64,000 nucleotides of DNA from Desmodus rotundus (Eukaryota; Chordata; Mammalia; Chiroptera; Phyllostomidae). A model generated the notes under the pieces. It worked only from the letters and a program-made list of their open reading frames with translations. It was not told the origin of the DNA and searched no databases. The first letter of the stretch is position 1, and the number at the start of each line of letters is the position of its first letter. Both the position numbers and the translations under genes were made by a program. Positions 47,601-55,690 of the stretch are shown here, one piece after another. Location of the stretch: NCBI RefSeq assembly GCF_022682495.2, contig NC_071397.1, positions 17,804,739-17,868,738 of the forward strand, read 5' to 3'.

Positions 47601-50600
47601 CCTACCTCACAGAACATGTAGAGAGACAGCAATGTGAGCCCAAGGTTATACACCACTAAGATTCCTCGGCAGGAGAATGGTTGCCTGTTCTTCATGTATT
47701 TTGGTCCCAGCCACACAATTAGTAAATACATGATGGAGCAGATAAGAGTAGGTATGTAATTGTCCAGAAGAAACCATCCTTTTACTCTGGTATCTGGAAA
47801 AAATACAGGAGTAATAGTTAGTGATCAATAAAGGAAATATTAAAAATCACATTTTTCAAATAGTAAAAAAATTACTCTGATCACAATTTGATAACTGTTA
47901 CCTAATATTCTTAATATCAGCAAGACAGTAAGAGGAAGCATGAGGTTTCAATCTGGGTCATACAAAGTGAAGCTGCTTGTTACATGCTTGAACAATAATA
48001 TGTATATTATTTATGGGTTTTGCTAAATAAAATAATTTAAAAAATACTTTCCAGCAAATCTTTAAAAAAAGGAGGAGGAAGCTAAACTTTCCACTACTGG
48101 ATTTATTAACTTGACTTGTTAAATTATGCACGGGATAATGAAACCCTAGAAACAGCAGTCTGGAACTCTGAAGTCCTCTCTCTCAGCCAGGAGTCAGCAA
48201 GTCCTCCCAGCATGCGCGGACTCCGAGAAGTCGTGCCGTTTAGCCAGCTTACTGATGGTCACTGAGCAGACAGGCAGCATCTGCTGTGAGTGCAAGGGTC
48301 AACAGCACAGGGTGCACTGATTTTTTTTAGGGGAGGGTGAAGCAGCAATGATTATTAAGTGATTAAGGTATGTAAGAACCATGTGAGGAGTAGAAGCTTG
48401 AGAGAGAAGATTTACAAGGATTCAAGGGATCTACTGGTACAGGAGAGACTTCCCTTGCTCCCATCCCTTTTCCTAGACAGGAATGAGGAAAAGGGAAATA
48501 GTTCTAAGCAGCTGATGGCAGCAATCTGACAGCCGTCTTCTTGGATGGGAGTAACATCTCCTTGGATGCGAGTAACCTCCAAAGTCCATCTCCTTGGACG
48601 GGAGTAAAGTCCGGGGCAGTCAGATCCCCTGCCGGTGGTTATCTGTCCACTGCAAGTCAACTTCCTCTCTGGCTGACTCCCAGGAAGCCACCTCTGCAGT
48701 ATGTTCCCCTCCACATCCTGCTATAGTGAGCCAGCAAACCTGTGGCTTCTCCAGGGCCCCACACTCTGGAACTCAAGGCACATGCAGGTTTCACCTCCTG
48801 CGTCCTCTGAGAAACAGCTGTTTGTGAGGACAGCCTTTGGCTTTCTTTGACCTCCTGGCTGGACCCATCTTCCTATCTCTCCAATGCTTTTCCCCTTGAC
48901 CTCGAAGGACAAGCCTCTGTCCCCTGGGGGCAACTACTGTCAGTCTACTTTCTTGCAGACACCTTATATTCTCCAGTGTTCCTGGCTTTCTTCCTTGGCT
49001 TCAGAGGGAGATGGCCTTCACCCTCTCCCACTAGCTGTGCTAGGGTGGTTCGGGGTGCTTCTGTCAGTTCTGCTGAACTGCTGGTTCTCAGAAGTCCTTC
49101 AGGGAAGTGGCTGGCCCCAGTGAGCTTAACAAGGGGATTCTGAACACTTTGTTTCTAGCTGTCAATTCTGAGAAAACAAGTTCCCACTTAGCAACTGACC
49201 TCAGGTGTTTGTGTGCCTATCATGTATCACAAACACAATAAATGCACAAACATCTCCCATTTCCTTTTACTTAAAGCTTTGTTTGCACCTGCTTTTTAAA
49301 TTTTATAACAGATCTTCCTCTTTCCATATTAGCAAGTATCCAACCTCCTTCTACAATGCTTAGTAGCTCCTGGGTGGCTGGCCGGCCCTGGCCCCAGCCC
49401 CAGGTGGGAAATCCTCAGGGTCCTAGATGATCAAGGTCATCCTAACCCACTCTCTGGTGACTGCTTCAGACATGGGCACATGAAGCTTTGAGACGATGAC
49501 CGCTGGAAAAGAGCTCCGGGGAAGAATTTCCTGGTTCTTAAACCCACGCAAATGCGTTTCTCTTCCTCTGGGGGTACTGCCAGGAGCTGCCGCTGCCATC
49601 CTGAAACCATGGCAAGTATGGGGACCTATTCTGAGGACAAAGCTGCTGCTGTACTTGGGACGCAAGGAGAAAATGACAAGAACAGGCATCCGTGCTTAGT
49701 GACGTACAGCCCCTGAAAAAGCTCAGGAGTTGCCGACCTTGTAATGCAAGCTAGTAAGTTTTATTATTGCTTCTGCCACTTAAAACTGAATTTTGGGGTC
49801 CCATAAAGCATCGTCCCAACACAAGCATATACAGGTACACAGATGGACCTAACTCGTTCTTTTCCATTGGCTGTGCACAAATTTATTTAACCTGTCCTCT
49901 ACTGATGGGCACCCGAGATATTTCCAGTTTTCACAAGCAATGCTGCAAGGAGCATCCTGATACACATCTGTGCATAACTGATCAACATTAGTTGTAGAAC
50001 AGCTAAGTCAAAGGGCATGTGCATTTTAATTTCAATAGAAGACACAACTACTTTCCAGAGAGGTTACACCAATTTAGACCTTCTCCATATCCTCATTATT
50101 ATTACAATGGTATCACACATATGATTCATCTCTGACACACAAATAGTCTTCTGTATTTTAATAATCGTGAGTGAAACTGAGAATCTTTTAAAAGATCTGT
50201 TTTAAAACTACAGTTTTTCTGTGAACCTAAAAAGTTCTTTATTTATAGATAAGACATTAAGAGACATTCTAGTCCTGGTCAGATGGCTCAAGTTGCTTGG
50301 AGCACCATCCCATACACCAAAAGGTTGCAGGTTTGATCCCCAGTCGGGGCACATACAGGCTGCAACCAATCAATGTTTCTCTTACATCGATGTTCCTCTC
50401 TCTCTCTAATCAATAAACATATCCTTGAGTGAGGATTTAAAAAAAAAAAAGACATTTTAGATGACATGAAAGGAAAGCAACATGGAGCTGATTTACTTTC
50501 TAAAAGATAATATAAGAGAAATATAAAAAATGAATGCAAGTGTGTATTCACTTGCTGACGTGACACAGCATGAAAGGACATTTAAAAAGCCCTAAAAATG

Positions 50601-51045
50601 GTAAAAGGCAAAGAATTTGTTTTAATTGCCAGTGCAGCAGCCAGGTTCAGCTGGAGACTCAGAGAACTGAGGCAAGCACACAGGTGGTCGCAGTGAAATC
50701 TTGGCATTTTCAGGACACAAGCGTTACAGCATAATTTGATCTCCAGCTAAAGTAAAGTAGAGAGTCACAGTAGCTGCTTCTCTGCTCCAACAGCCAGGGG
50801 ACACTTGCCATTGCAATGACAGCAGAGGACTTCTCCAAGCCCCTTGTTATCCAGGACAAAGCATCAGTCTTATCACAGAAAATGCTCATGTTTTCTAGAA
50901 TCTCACCGTGCAACATTTACAAGTGGCTATATTGGGGAAGAGGGGGAGCCAGGGAAGGAAAGTAAGTGAAACCAAAAACCACCTTACCTCGGGGGCCCAG
51001 CCATGCCTTGAAATAGGTACTAAGTGATGCATCGAAGTTTTCCAT
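23514..51045 (-). CDS. ELOVL5: ELOVL5, very long chain fatty acid elongase 5 (spliced CDS, 7 coding exons)
   Basis: Spliced from complement(50988-51045, 47606-47793, 30015-30092, 29016-29187, 27218-27342, 24952-25086, 23514-23654): 897 nt, 298 residues and TGA. Known family role: ER multi-pass 3-ketoacyl-CoA synthase that condenses malonyl-CoA with C18-C20 polyunsaturated acyl-CoAs, the rate-limiting elongation step in making arachidonic acid, EPA and DHA precursors. Seen: KxxExxDT at 120-127, the HxxHH catalytic box HVYHH at 143-147, HxxMYxYY at 177-184, TQxQxxQ at 203-209, several hydrophobic spans and a basic tail ending KQRKD, like an ER-retrieval signal. L72 and G230, altered in human SCA38, are conserved. 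Length is one residue below the human 299 as I recall it. The ATG follows an 8-nt leader in exon 2 and has a purine at -3 and G at +4. No disruption was seen, so it should be functional. Regulation cannot be read because the promoter is outside the window. Confidence 0.97.
23655..24951 (-). other. ELOVL5: ELOVL5 intron 7
   Basis: 1,297 nt from GTAAGT (24951) to TTTCAG (23655), phase 0. I see no repeat or RNA gene that I can name. Base composition is more GC-rich than in the 3' UTR. Confidence 0.9.
24952..25086 (-). CDS. ELOVL5: ELOVL5 exon 7
   Basis: 135 nt, 45 codons, residues 208-252, phase 0 at both ends. It codes [13 protein letters not shown], then the hydrophobic spans through [19 protein letters not shown] and NFYIQ. 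Gly230, the other human SCA38 site, is conserved. Donor CAG|GTAAGT. The acceptor is CGCCAG|CTGCAG|TTT; a second AG lies 6 nt inside, and its use would drop Leu208 and Gln209. The outer AG is chosen because it keeps the family length and the TQxQxxQ motif. Confidence 0.96.
26340..26520 (+). repeat. MIR
   Basis: CTACAAAATGGGGATAATAA, GGACAATTCATGTAAAACTG and CAACACAGTGAACTCAACAA match the MIR 3' half. Confidence 0.65.
26945..27125 (+). repeat. MIR-like fragment
   Basis: TAGTCCTCATTCTACAGCTC, CCACTGATTAAAATAAAAAT and GAAAGGCACACTGTAGATGC resemble a diverged MIR. Confidence 0.5.
27218..27342 (-). CDS. ELOVL5: ELOVL5 exon 6
   Basis: 125 nt, residues 166-207 (first base of codon 166 is in exon 5). 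Acceptor TCCTGCAG, donor CTG|GTGAGT. It codes [19 protein letters not shown], with the conserved HxxMYxYY at 177-184, then [15 protein letters not shown], the start of the conserved TQxQxxQ motif, which is completed in exon 7. Confidence 0.97.
27343..29015 (-). other. ELOVL5: ELOVL5 intron 5
   Basis: 1,673 nt, GTAAGT to CTGCAG, phase 1. One short MIR-like core lies near 28.05 kb. Otherwise unique-looking sequence with no gene. Confidence 0.9.
28040..28120 (+). repeat. MIR core fragment
   Basis: GTAACTGGCTGTGTGACCTG followed by GGACAAGTCACATCCATTCT is the MIR central core. Confidence 0.6.
29016..29187 (-). CDS. ELOVL5: ELOVL5 exon 5 (catalytic HxxHH exon)
   Basis: 172 nt, residues 109-165 plus the first base of codon 166. 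Acceptor CCTCGTAG, donor CAC T|GTAAGT, so the next intron is phase 1. It carries KLIEFMDT (120-127), then HVYHH (143-147), the histidine box of ELO elongases, and the [14 protein letters not shown] segment. All invariant residues of these motifs are present, so the active site looks intact. Confidence 0.97.
29188..30014 (-). other. ELOVL5: ELOVL5 intron 4
   Basis: 827 nt, GTACTG to CGTAG, phase 0. The smallest intron in the gene here. I see no named repeat in it. Confidence 0.9.
30015..30092 (-). CDS. ELOVL5: ELOVL5 exon 4
   Basis: A 78-nt exon with phase 0 at both ends, coding residues 83-108: [17 protein letters not shown] followed by RSAGAADMK. Acceptor TTTTCAG, donor AAG|GTACTG, which is a weak donor after +4. 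Because the exon is exactly 26 codons, skipping it would keep the reading frame and delete the loop between the second and third membrane spans. The AGAAD stretch at 102-106 differs from the AGESD I recall for human and mouse, so two charged or polar residues are replaced by Ala. No open frame long enough to be obvious covers this exon; it was found by homology. Confidence 0.95.
30200..30662 (+). mobile_element. Possible solo endogenous retroviral LTR
   Basis: The run has the layout of an LTR: a TATA-like CTATAAAGAGACC at 30482-30494, about 90 nt later an ATTAAA signal at 30571-30576 and then GTACAAGGCTATGTGTCAG. The ends and target duplication were not resolved and no retroviral gene adjoins it. 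It lies in intron 3 about 110 bp on the 5' side of ELOVL5 exon 4, in the opposite orientation to the gene. Confidence 0.45.
30905..31063 (+). mobile_element. MER5A-like hAT-Charlie fragment
   Basis: CTCAGGGGCACGTTAAATCA, TTTCTGATCCAGTAGCAGG and CATTTCTAACAAGGGCCCAC ... AGAAACCACTG follow the order of the MER5A consensus. The first of four copies in 1.25 kb. Confidence 0.75.
31190..31335 (+). repeat. MIR-like fragment
   Basis: GCCTCAGTTTCCTCATGTGC with GATGATGCCTGGCCCAGATG resembles the MIR core. It sits inside the MER5A cluster. Confidence 0.45.
31606..31745 (+). mobile_element. MER5A-like fragment, second copy
   Basis: CATTAGCGTCACATGGGAAC, ACAGGCAAATTCTTCAGCCC and CTCTGGGGATGGACC follow the MER5A 5' half. 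It is diverged and truncated at the right, where the next copy starts. Confidence 0.65.
31768..31978 (+). mobile_element. MER5A-like element, third copy
   Basis: Begins GTGGTTTACACAGTGTGATC, has CATCAGCATCACCCAGAAAT and GAGTCAGAAATCTCTGGGTG, and ends CAAAGTTGGAGAATCATTAG, that is both ends of the MER5A unit. Confidence 0.75.
31985..32146 (+). mobile_element. MER5A-like element, fourth copy
   Basis: Begins TTGTGGTTCCCATTCTAACT, has ACAGGATCACCTGGGGAGCT and AGGTAATTCTGATGTGTAAC, and ends AGTGAAAACCACTGG. It starts only a few bases after the previous copy ends. Confidence 0.8.
32651..32890 (+). mobile_element. VES-related SINE, divergent subfamily
   Basis: Begins near GGCGGCCCAGTGGCCGGAGC, with CTGGTCAGGGCGCACACCTG, a long CT-rich stretch and the tail AATCAATCAACATATCCTCA. 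The CATATCCT..GTGAGGATTAAAA tail is that of a different subfamily from the AAATAAAATC copies. Flanks resemble a weak duplication (AAAAGACGAGG and AAAAATGAGG). Confidence 0.8.
33158..35458 (+). mobile_element. HAL1-like half-LINE (ORF1-only L1 relative), near full length
   Basis: A 2.3-kb insertion bounded by a perfect 11-bp target duplication TAAAGTAAAAG (33147-33157 and 35459-35469). About 1 kb of GC-richer 5' sequence is followed by broken ORF1-like sequence at roughly 34.39-35.1 kb: [15 protein letters not shown], then [16 protein letters not shown], then [13 protein letters not shown], in different frames. It then has a 3' UTR with GTAATAACTATGTTTGGTGT and GTACACCGGAAACTAATA and a short A-rich end. 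No reverse transcriptase follows, which separates HAL1 from full L1. A block of ORF1 seems missing near 34825. Not coding now. Confidence 0.75.
36455..37215 (+). repeat. L2 fragment interrupted by a MIR
   Basis: Left arm 36455-36635 (CACAGACTTCAGAATGAAAC, ACAACGTGCCTCCAAGTTGA) and right arm 36870-37215 (CTTTCAACAGGAATGCTCTC, AAAATCCTATCTACACTTCA, CCCAGGCACTTGTACACACA) are consecutive parts of an L2 in sense order, split by a MIR. Confidence 0.65.
36650..36865 (+). repeat. MIR inserted in an L2
   Basis: CTAGCTTCAAACTATGTTTA, GCTGGGTGAGGAAGGGCAAG, CTGTTTCCTCACTTCTTCAA and AAATACTACTCCTGCCCC follow the MIR order between two halves of an L2. Confidence 0.6.
37621..37805 (+). mobile_element. VES-family SINE, truncated internally
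   Basis: Head GCCCTGGCCGGTGTGGCTCA, shortened middle, then GGCAACCAATCAATGTTCTC and a TAATAAATAAAATC tail. No clear target duplication found. Confidence 0.88.
39540..39685 (+). repeat. MIR-like fragment
   Basis: ATGAACATTAAATGAGCTGG followed by CCTGGCATAAGGCAGGCACT matches the MIR right part. Confidence 0.55.
42341..43012 (+). mobile_element. Tc1/mariner-family element, internally deleted
   Basis: 672 bp with about 28-bp terminal inverted repeats: left CGAGGTCTGTCTGGAAAAGT, right (reverse complement) CGAGGTCTGTCCAGGAAGTA, both followed by AGCCATG. It is flanked on both sides by TA, the mariner target duplication (42339-42340 and 43013-43014). Transposase remnants read [11 protein letters not shown] near 42.65-42.69 kb and [17 protein letters not shown] near 42.75-42.81 kb, in different frames. 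In mariner transposases these two motifs normally carry the second and third catalytic Asp; both read Asn here. An intact element would be about twice as long, so it is dead. Confidence 0.9.
43093..43299 (-). mobile_element. VES-family SINE, antisense, nested in L1M
   Basis: Reads in reverse: T-rich start with AGATTTTATTTATTTTTAGA, GA-rich stretch, GCAATGTGTGGTGCCTCTCA, and the head at the right end (CAATCCACTGAGCCACACCA). A diverged target duplication flanks it: GTAAAATTTTAAAATGTCT on the left, GTAAATTTTAAGAAACTGTCT on the right. The flanks belong to the surrounding L1M. Confidence 0.9.
47606..47793 (-). CDS. ELOVL5: ELOVL5 exon 3
   Basis: 188 nt between TTTTCCAG and GAG|GTAGG. It codes for residues 20-82. 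It holds the first two hydrophobic spans, roughly residues 31-50 (after DNYIP) and 64-81 ([18 protein letters not shown]), with the loop [13 protein letters not shown] between them. Leu72, a site of a human SCA38 missense change, is retained. The exon enters in phase 1 and leaves in phase 0. Its donor, GTAGGT, is a less common but acceptable 5' splice site. Confidence 0.96.
48536..48607. repeat. Three copies of a 19-bp motif
   Basis: TCTTCTTGGATGGGAGTAA (48536), TCTCCTTGGATGCGAGTAA (48557) and TCTCCTTGGACGGGAGTAA (48589), spaced 21 and 32 nt apart. The function is unknown. It may be part of an unassigned degenerate repeat that continues to about 49.3 kb. Confidence 0.75.
49755..50200 (-). mobile_element. 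Old L1M 3' fragment, antisense
   Basis: TTCTTTTCCATTGGCTGTGC, CTACTGATGGGCACCCGAGA, TTTTCACAAGCAATGCTGCA, AGTCAAAGGGCATGTGCATT and TCCATATCCTCATTATTATT follow the familiar antisense L1M 3' order. Strongly diverged. Confidence 0.6.
50273..50446 (+). mobile_element. VES-related SINE, CATATCCTTGAGTGAGG-tail subfamily
   Basis: Head CTGGTCAGATGGCTC, GGTTGCAGGTTTGATCCCCA, CAACCAATCAATGTTTCTCT and tail AATCAATAAACATATCC. Flanked by AAGAGACATTCTAG and AAAAGACATTTTAG, a near-perfect target duplication. Confidence 0.9.
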
Positions 51046-51053
51046 TTTAAAAC
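50988..51053 (-). CDS. ELOVL5: ELOVL5 exon 2 (start codon exon)
   Basis: The acceptor is a pyrimidine tract ending TTAATAG, followed by 8 nt of 5' UTR and the ATG at 51045-51043. It codes for residues 1-19, [19 protein letters not shown], plus the first base of codon 20. The donor is GAG|GTAAGG, so the following intron is phase 1. The start is fixed by match to the known ELOVL5 N-terminus. Residue 15 is Trp here; I recall Leu in human and Phe in mouse at this site, so it is a tolerated aromatic or hydrophobic position in the cytosolic or lumenal N-tail before the first membrane span. Confidence 0.96.
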
Positions 51054-53689
51054 CTATTAAGGAAGAAAAAAAAAACCATTAAGCTCTACTCAAAATGCTT
51101 TTTATGCAGTATTTTTTCATAAAAGAACAAATTCTTTTCAAAGAATATGCTATGGACAAGGTTAAATTCCTCATGCTAAAATTCTTTTTTTAACTCACAA
51201 AGGTAACTTATGTGCTGGTTCTAATTTGAAAATCAAAAGGAAAGACACAATCCCGTGATTCACTTTAGAAGTGCCAGTCTAAACTTTGTTTCTCAGCTCC
51301 GTAAAAACTCTTCTGGTGAAGCTGAAACCTCAGTGGGGAGGAGAGAATGGGACTGGAGGGTGACGGCAGCAGATCCAATCCCGGCAAGAAGCAAAGCCTG
51401 GGCTAAGACAACAAAGGCAGGAGGAGCTGTATCAAAGAAAGGAATATCACAGTAAGACGGTTTTCTCTGCTTGTTAAGTCTATTATTATTTGTAATGCTT
51501 CACTCATGCCTACAGTAGAAAATTCAAGTATTAAAAATAAATAGAGGGACAAACCAGAGGAACTTCCGGTCAAGATGGCAGCACAGATGAAGACCTCAGG
51601 CTCAGACAGGGTAAGAAACCAGCCCAGGGCACTCAGCCAGTCAGGGCCAGGCACCTGGCTCCCAGCCCACCCCGCCACACCCCTGCACCCCTGCACCTCT
51701 GGGCCAGGAGCCCTGGACCTCTGCAGTCAGTCCCAGGTGTCTCTCGGGGAGGGTACAGGCTGGGGGAGGAGAGGGTTACAGAATATTTCCTTCCAATCAG
51801 CGATTGTGCTGATCAATCTACTCAATTAAATCTAGAATGCTTAAAAACAAGTAGTAAACAAAAAGAGCAGCAGAAAAAAAATGAACAGAAGTGGTAGAAA
51901 AATCTTATCACTTCCCTCCAACCACAATCCCTTAAACCCCAATGTCAGAAGGAACCTAATGGTAAGATTTATTGGGTATATGTCCCAAGATTTTTCTCTT
52001 TTGAACACAAAAAAGGTCACACCAAATGGGTGTTTTTACAATTTTGGATTGTAGATGCAGATCATATATTAGTAGATGATTAGGTTAAGTTTGTATTAAA
52101 ATTAATAAGCTGATAATAATCAAAGTGAGTGTTTTTTCATAAATCTTTAATGTTATTGTACCATATTTTTAAGTATCATGTACTCAGCTATGTGTAAAAT
52201 ATATGTGTACTCTGGGGGTGGGGGAGGGTCCACAGTAAAAGAGCAGCTTATAAAAGATACCGTTATACCACGAAGTGTACATAGGTCCTCCCCGAATGCT
52301 GTCAATGCAAACTACGGCAAAATGACGCATAAATGAGACCACGGGCTAATGGATATAAACGAGAGTTAGGCTCTTGCGGCATCTCATCAACATGATAGTG
52401 AAATGACGGTATTCCAGGACCTGCAGTGTATTACTCACTTGTTCTCACTTAACAAAACATCTTGAGGTAGTATCATATCAATGGTTACAGATCTAACTAC
52501 ATCTTCTAAGATTCCATAAATCCCCACATTTCCCCCTTATTTAAGATTTACATTTACAGGGTAGCTACGCATCTTTTCATACACATTAACTAAATTTTCT
52601 ATATTAACATTAGGAGCCATACACTTTCAGCTTTGCTGGTCATTACTCTTACAGAAATAACCACAAATATTTTACCATCCAAGAGCGAAGGCAAAAATTA
52701 GTCTTATTAACTAAGTTGTTAATCATTTAACGCTCCTCCTCCTCCTTGGCTAACCACACTGAAGTGTATGTATTCTTTGGCTAACTCCCGGAATTACCGA
52801 GTGGGCTCCACCCAGCCCCGCGTGAGGCAGAGATATGTGAGGCCATCAGTGGCAGTGCGAGCAGAAGCTACCAGGGTTCTGGCCCTGACATCTGTCCAGC
52901 TCTGGAGGGGACCTCAGGGAGGGCACACACTCCTTCAACCCATGGCTGGAAGTCAAGAAGCCACCACAGGTCCAAGTGCCAACAATTAGGTGTACCACCT
53001 TTGGCCTTCAATAGAACAGTTACACAACCAGGCCACTAGGTCACTTCTGAAACTCAAAAATTAAGTAGCTTTTTAACATGCTGCATTCCTAAGACCATTC
53101 TTATCCTGAGCCATTGTCCTCCCTCAGACAGAATCTCTTCAGGGGACAAAAACTCTAGGGCATCTTAAGACGATGTCTAGCTTTGCATTCCCTCAACAGA
53201 ATCCTCTTATTTAAGGGTTCTACTCTTAAATTGGAAATGTTTTACCTATGAAAGGCTGTTAGAAGTTCTGAAGTTTAAAAAAATGATAGCCTTATTTTTG
53301 CATAACTTATGAAAATTATCTAGAAAATGCCAATTTCGGAAGACAACTGTCATGTTTTTGTGAAATCTAAATCACTAACACAATTTAACGTCACCTGCGA
53401 TGGATGGCGGGCCATGTATATGGAGGGCACAGGGGCCCTGCACCTCAATCAAAAGCAAATAAAGATACTGCTCAAGGAGGAGCGAGGTCACAAGCCCCAC
53501 GACTACTGAAAGGATTACTGATGGACAAGCTGATGGACAGACTTACCTTCTTCCAAGACATTTTAAATCTAGACTCTCTTACTCGCTGGGGAGACGGCTT
53601 ACTGAGGGGTCTACTACTCAGGTATTAAGCATGAAGGAGCTGAGAGAAGGCCTGACACACTGGCAGGTGATTAGGTGGCTCAATGACGG

Positions 53690-53875
53690 GTTTGAAACTG
53701 ATTGTTTCCACTGACTAGCAATGTGACTTTGGACACGTTATTTAACCTCCTATCTGTAAAATGGGGGAAAGAGTAAAGTAATTCCCTGTAAAGGTTGTTA
53801 AGAAGGGCAGGTAGTGACCTCAGGGCAGTGCCTAGCATGCAGTAAGCCCTCAGTAAAAGCTGCCCGCTGTGTGTG
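53690..53875 (+). repeat. MIR
   Basis: CTGACTAGCAATGTGACTTT, TTAACCTCCTATCTGTAAAA, GTAAAGGTTGTTAAGAAGGG and CAGTGCCTAGCATGCAGTAA give the full MIR order. Confidence 0.8.
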
Positions 53876-55424
53876 GGCCACAGGCTCAGCTCCACAACAG
53901 ATGGCTGCCAGCCATCTGTGGGCACCAGACTTCTCAGCAGGGACCCGGCTGGCACTCTGGGCCCAAGTGGTTGTGATAAGCCACCATGTCCACTTCAAGC
54001 CCTAAAAGGCCCCCAGCCACAAGGTAGAGAAGTTGATAACACCGCAGGAGAGAGGGACTAGTCAGTCCGAGGCATGATGAACCCAAAGACAAGGCTAAAA
54101 TGAACATACTAATTAAATACACAAATGCCAAACGCCTGTTGTGTGCAAAGGGTTGCTGAACTGGAATAAACGCAAAGGAGCACCCCTGGAGACCTAGGGC
54201 AAACTAGACCTTCACAGTGGGGAGAGAAGCCGATGCCGTAAATCAACACAAAATCCAGTGTGCAAAAGAGTAGATGTTAGAACAATGCGTACTCAAACAG
54301 GCTGTATGTACACATGTAATATCAAGCTGTAAATAGAGTTCAAATACCAGGATCCTGGGGTCTGACATCAGGAATGTCCCTGACAAAAGCAGTAGGGAAT
54401 CATTACAATTTTTAACTAAGAGGCCTTCAGAGAGCTGTGACCAGTTTTGGTTTAAGGAGGACATAGAAAAGCTGGAAAGAGGTGTAAAGAAATGTTAAAA
54501 GTGATGGGAAACAGGCCTGTGGGATGGAGTTGGGGGAGGAGAAAGATCATGAGTGGACTTAGAAAAAAAAACGAGGCCCTTAAGAAAGTGGTATAAACGA
54601 GCTATCATTACAAGGGCAATGCCTAGGACAAAGCTGAACTCGAGAAACTCGGCTGACATCACAGCAACAGAAAAGCAGCTTGTTTAAACATACGGTGAAA
54701 TTTCAGTCCAAGTGTACTGAACCCAGCAGCAGGCTACCAAAGGGTGTGGAATTCAGTATTTGGAGATACTGAAGAATTCTGTTACCAGCCATCTGTCCTA
54801 ATCATCCAAGTCTCAACCCATCTCAAAGGAGGCCCCACGGAAGCTGGCAAGCCCGGGAGCACCCTTGTCTCTCTCAGACGGAACACCTCGACGCAAAAGG
54901 CACATGAGAGGGGTTCCATCAGCAACAGCACATCTGCTCTTAGACTGCATTTCTGCTCAGCTTGAGAGTTCTTCTCTTGCATCTGCGGAACTTTTCACAG
55001 CGAGACTCAAGAACATACACAATAGCTAGTGAAACATTCCATAAAAAGACACATGTGGAAAATAACCGTAATTTTCAGAGTGCTCATTATTCCTGAAACG
55101 TCTGTGTTGAAAAGGAAGGAAGGATGTGCAGGGGCAACCCCTGGAACACACGCCCCTGACCAGCAGAGTCCCGACCCGTGGATCACAGGCCTGGCTCTGC
55201 GCTGGACCCTGCTGTTAAAGGTTTTCCCCAAATGCCCCCCACCACACCCACAACCGGACGTGAACTGGCACCTCCTTAGACAGGCTGTTTGTTTTTACAC
55301 AGGTTGCCAGGAGACACGTAGTCACCAAAGGTTTGCTTTCATCCTTTACTCTGCACAATGTCATGTTCTGTCTCGTCAGCCACGTATCTAACATCCCTCA
55401 CTACCGTGTATTCCTTTTTTAAAT

Positions 55425-55690
55425 TCATACCACATGCTTACTGAGTGCCTATGCACCAGGCAAGGAGGCCCTAGGGCCCCGAGGGAACAAAAATTCCAGG
55501 CTGGGGTAGAAACACACACATATAAAATGTTATGTGATGTGACCGATGAAAGCTGCGGAAAGGCGGTGGGATCACAGAGCAGACGTCACTTTGGGAAATG
55601 CAATTAGAAAGGCCACCCTGAGATGGTGACAACAGAGCAAAGACCTGAATGGAGAGCGCAAACCACTTACCACCAGAAAGGGTGTCTCAG
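55425..55690 (-). repeat. L2 3' fragment
   Basis: TGCTTACTGAGTGCCTATGC, ACCAGGCAAGGAGGCCCTAG, AAGGCCACCCTGAGATGGTG and GCAAAGACCTGAATGGAGAG give the antisense L2 order. Confidence 0.6.

Larger units (their letters stand above)
30093..47605 (-). other. ELOVL5: ELOVL5 intron 3 (17.5 kb, repeat-rich)
   Basis: GTAGGT at 47605 to TTTTCAG at 30093, phase 0. It holds a possible LTR (30.2-30.66 kb), a MER5A cluster (30.9-32.15 kb), two VES SINEs (32.65 and 37.6 kb), a HAL1-like half-LINE (33.16-35.46 kb), an L2/MIR nest (36.45-37.2 kb), an L1M with nested mariner and SINE (41.2-43.45 kb) and MIR fragments. Stretches at 35.5-36.4, 37.8-39.5, 39.7-41.1 and 43.5-47.6 kb hold nothing I can name. Confidence 0.9.
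47794..50987 (-). other. ELOVL5: ELOVL5 intron 2
   Basis: 3,194 nt, GTAAGG to TTTCCAG, phase 1. It contains three copies of a 19-bp motif at 48.54-48.61 kb, an old L1 3' segment near 49.75-50.2 kb and a VES SINE at 50.27-50.45 kb. The 48.6-49.4 kb part looks like a degenerate repeat but I could not assign it. Confidence 0.9.
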
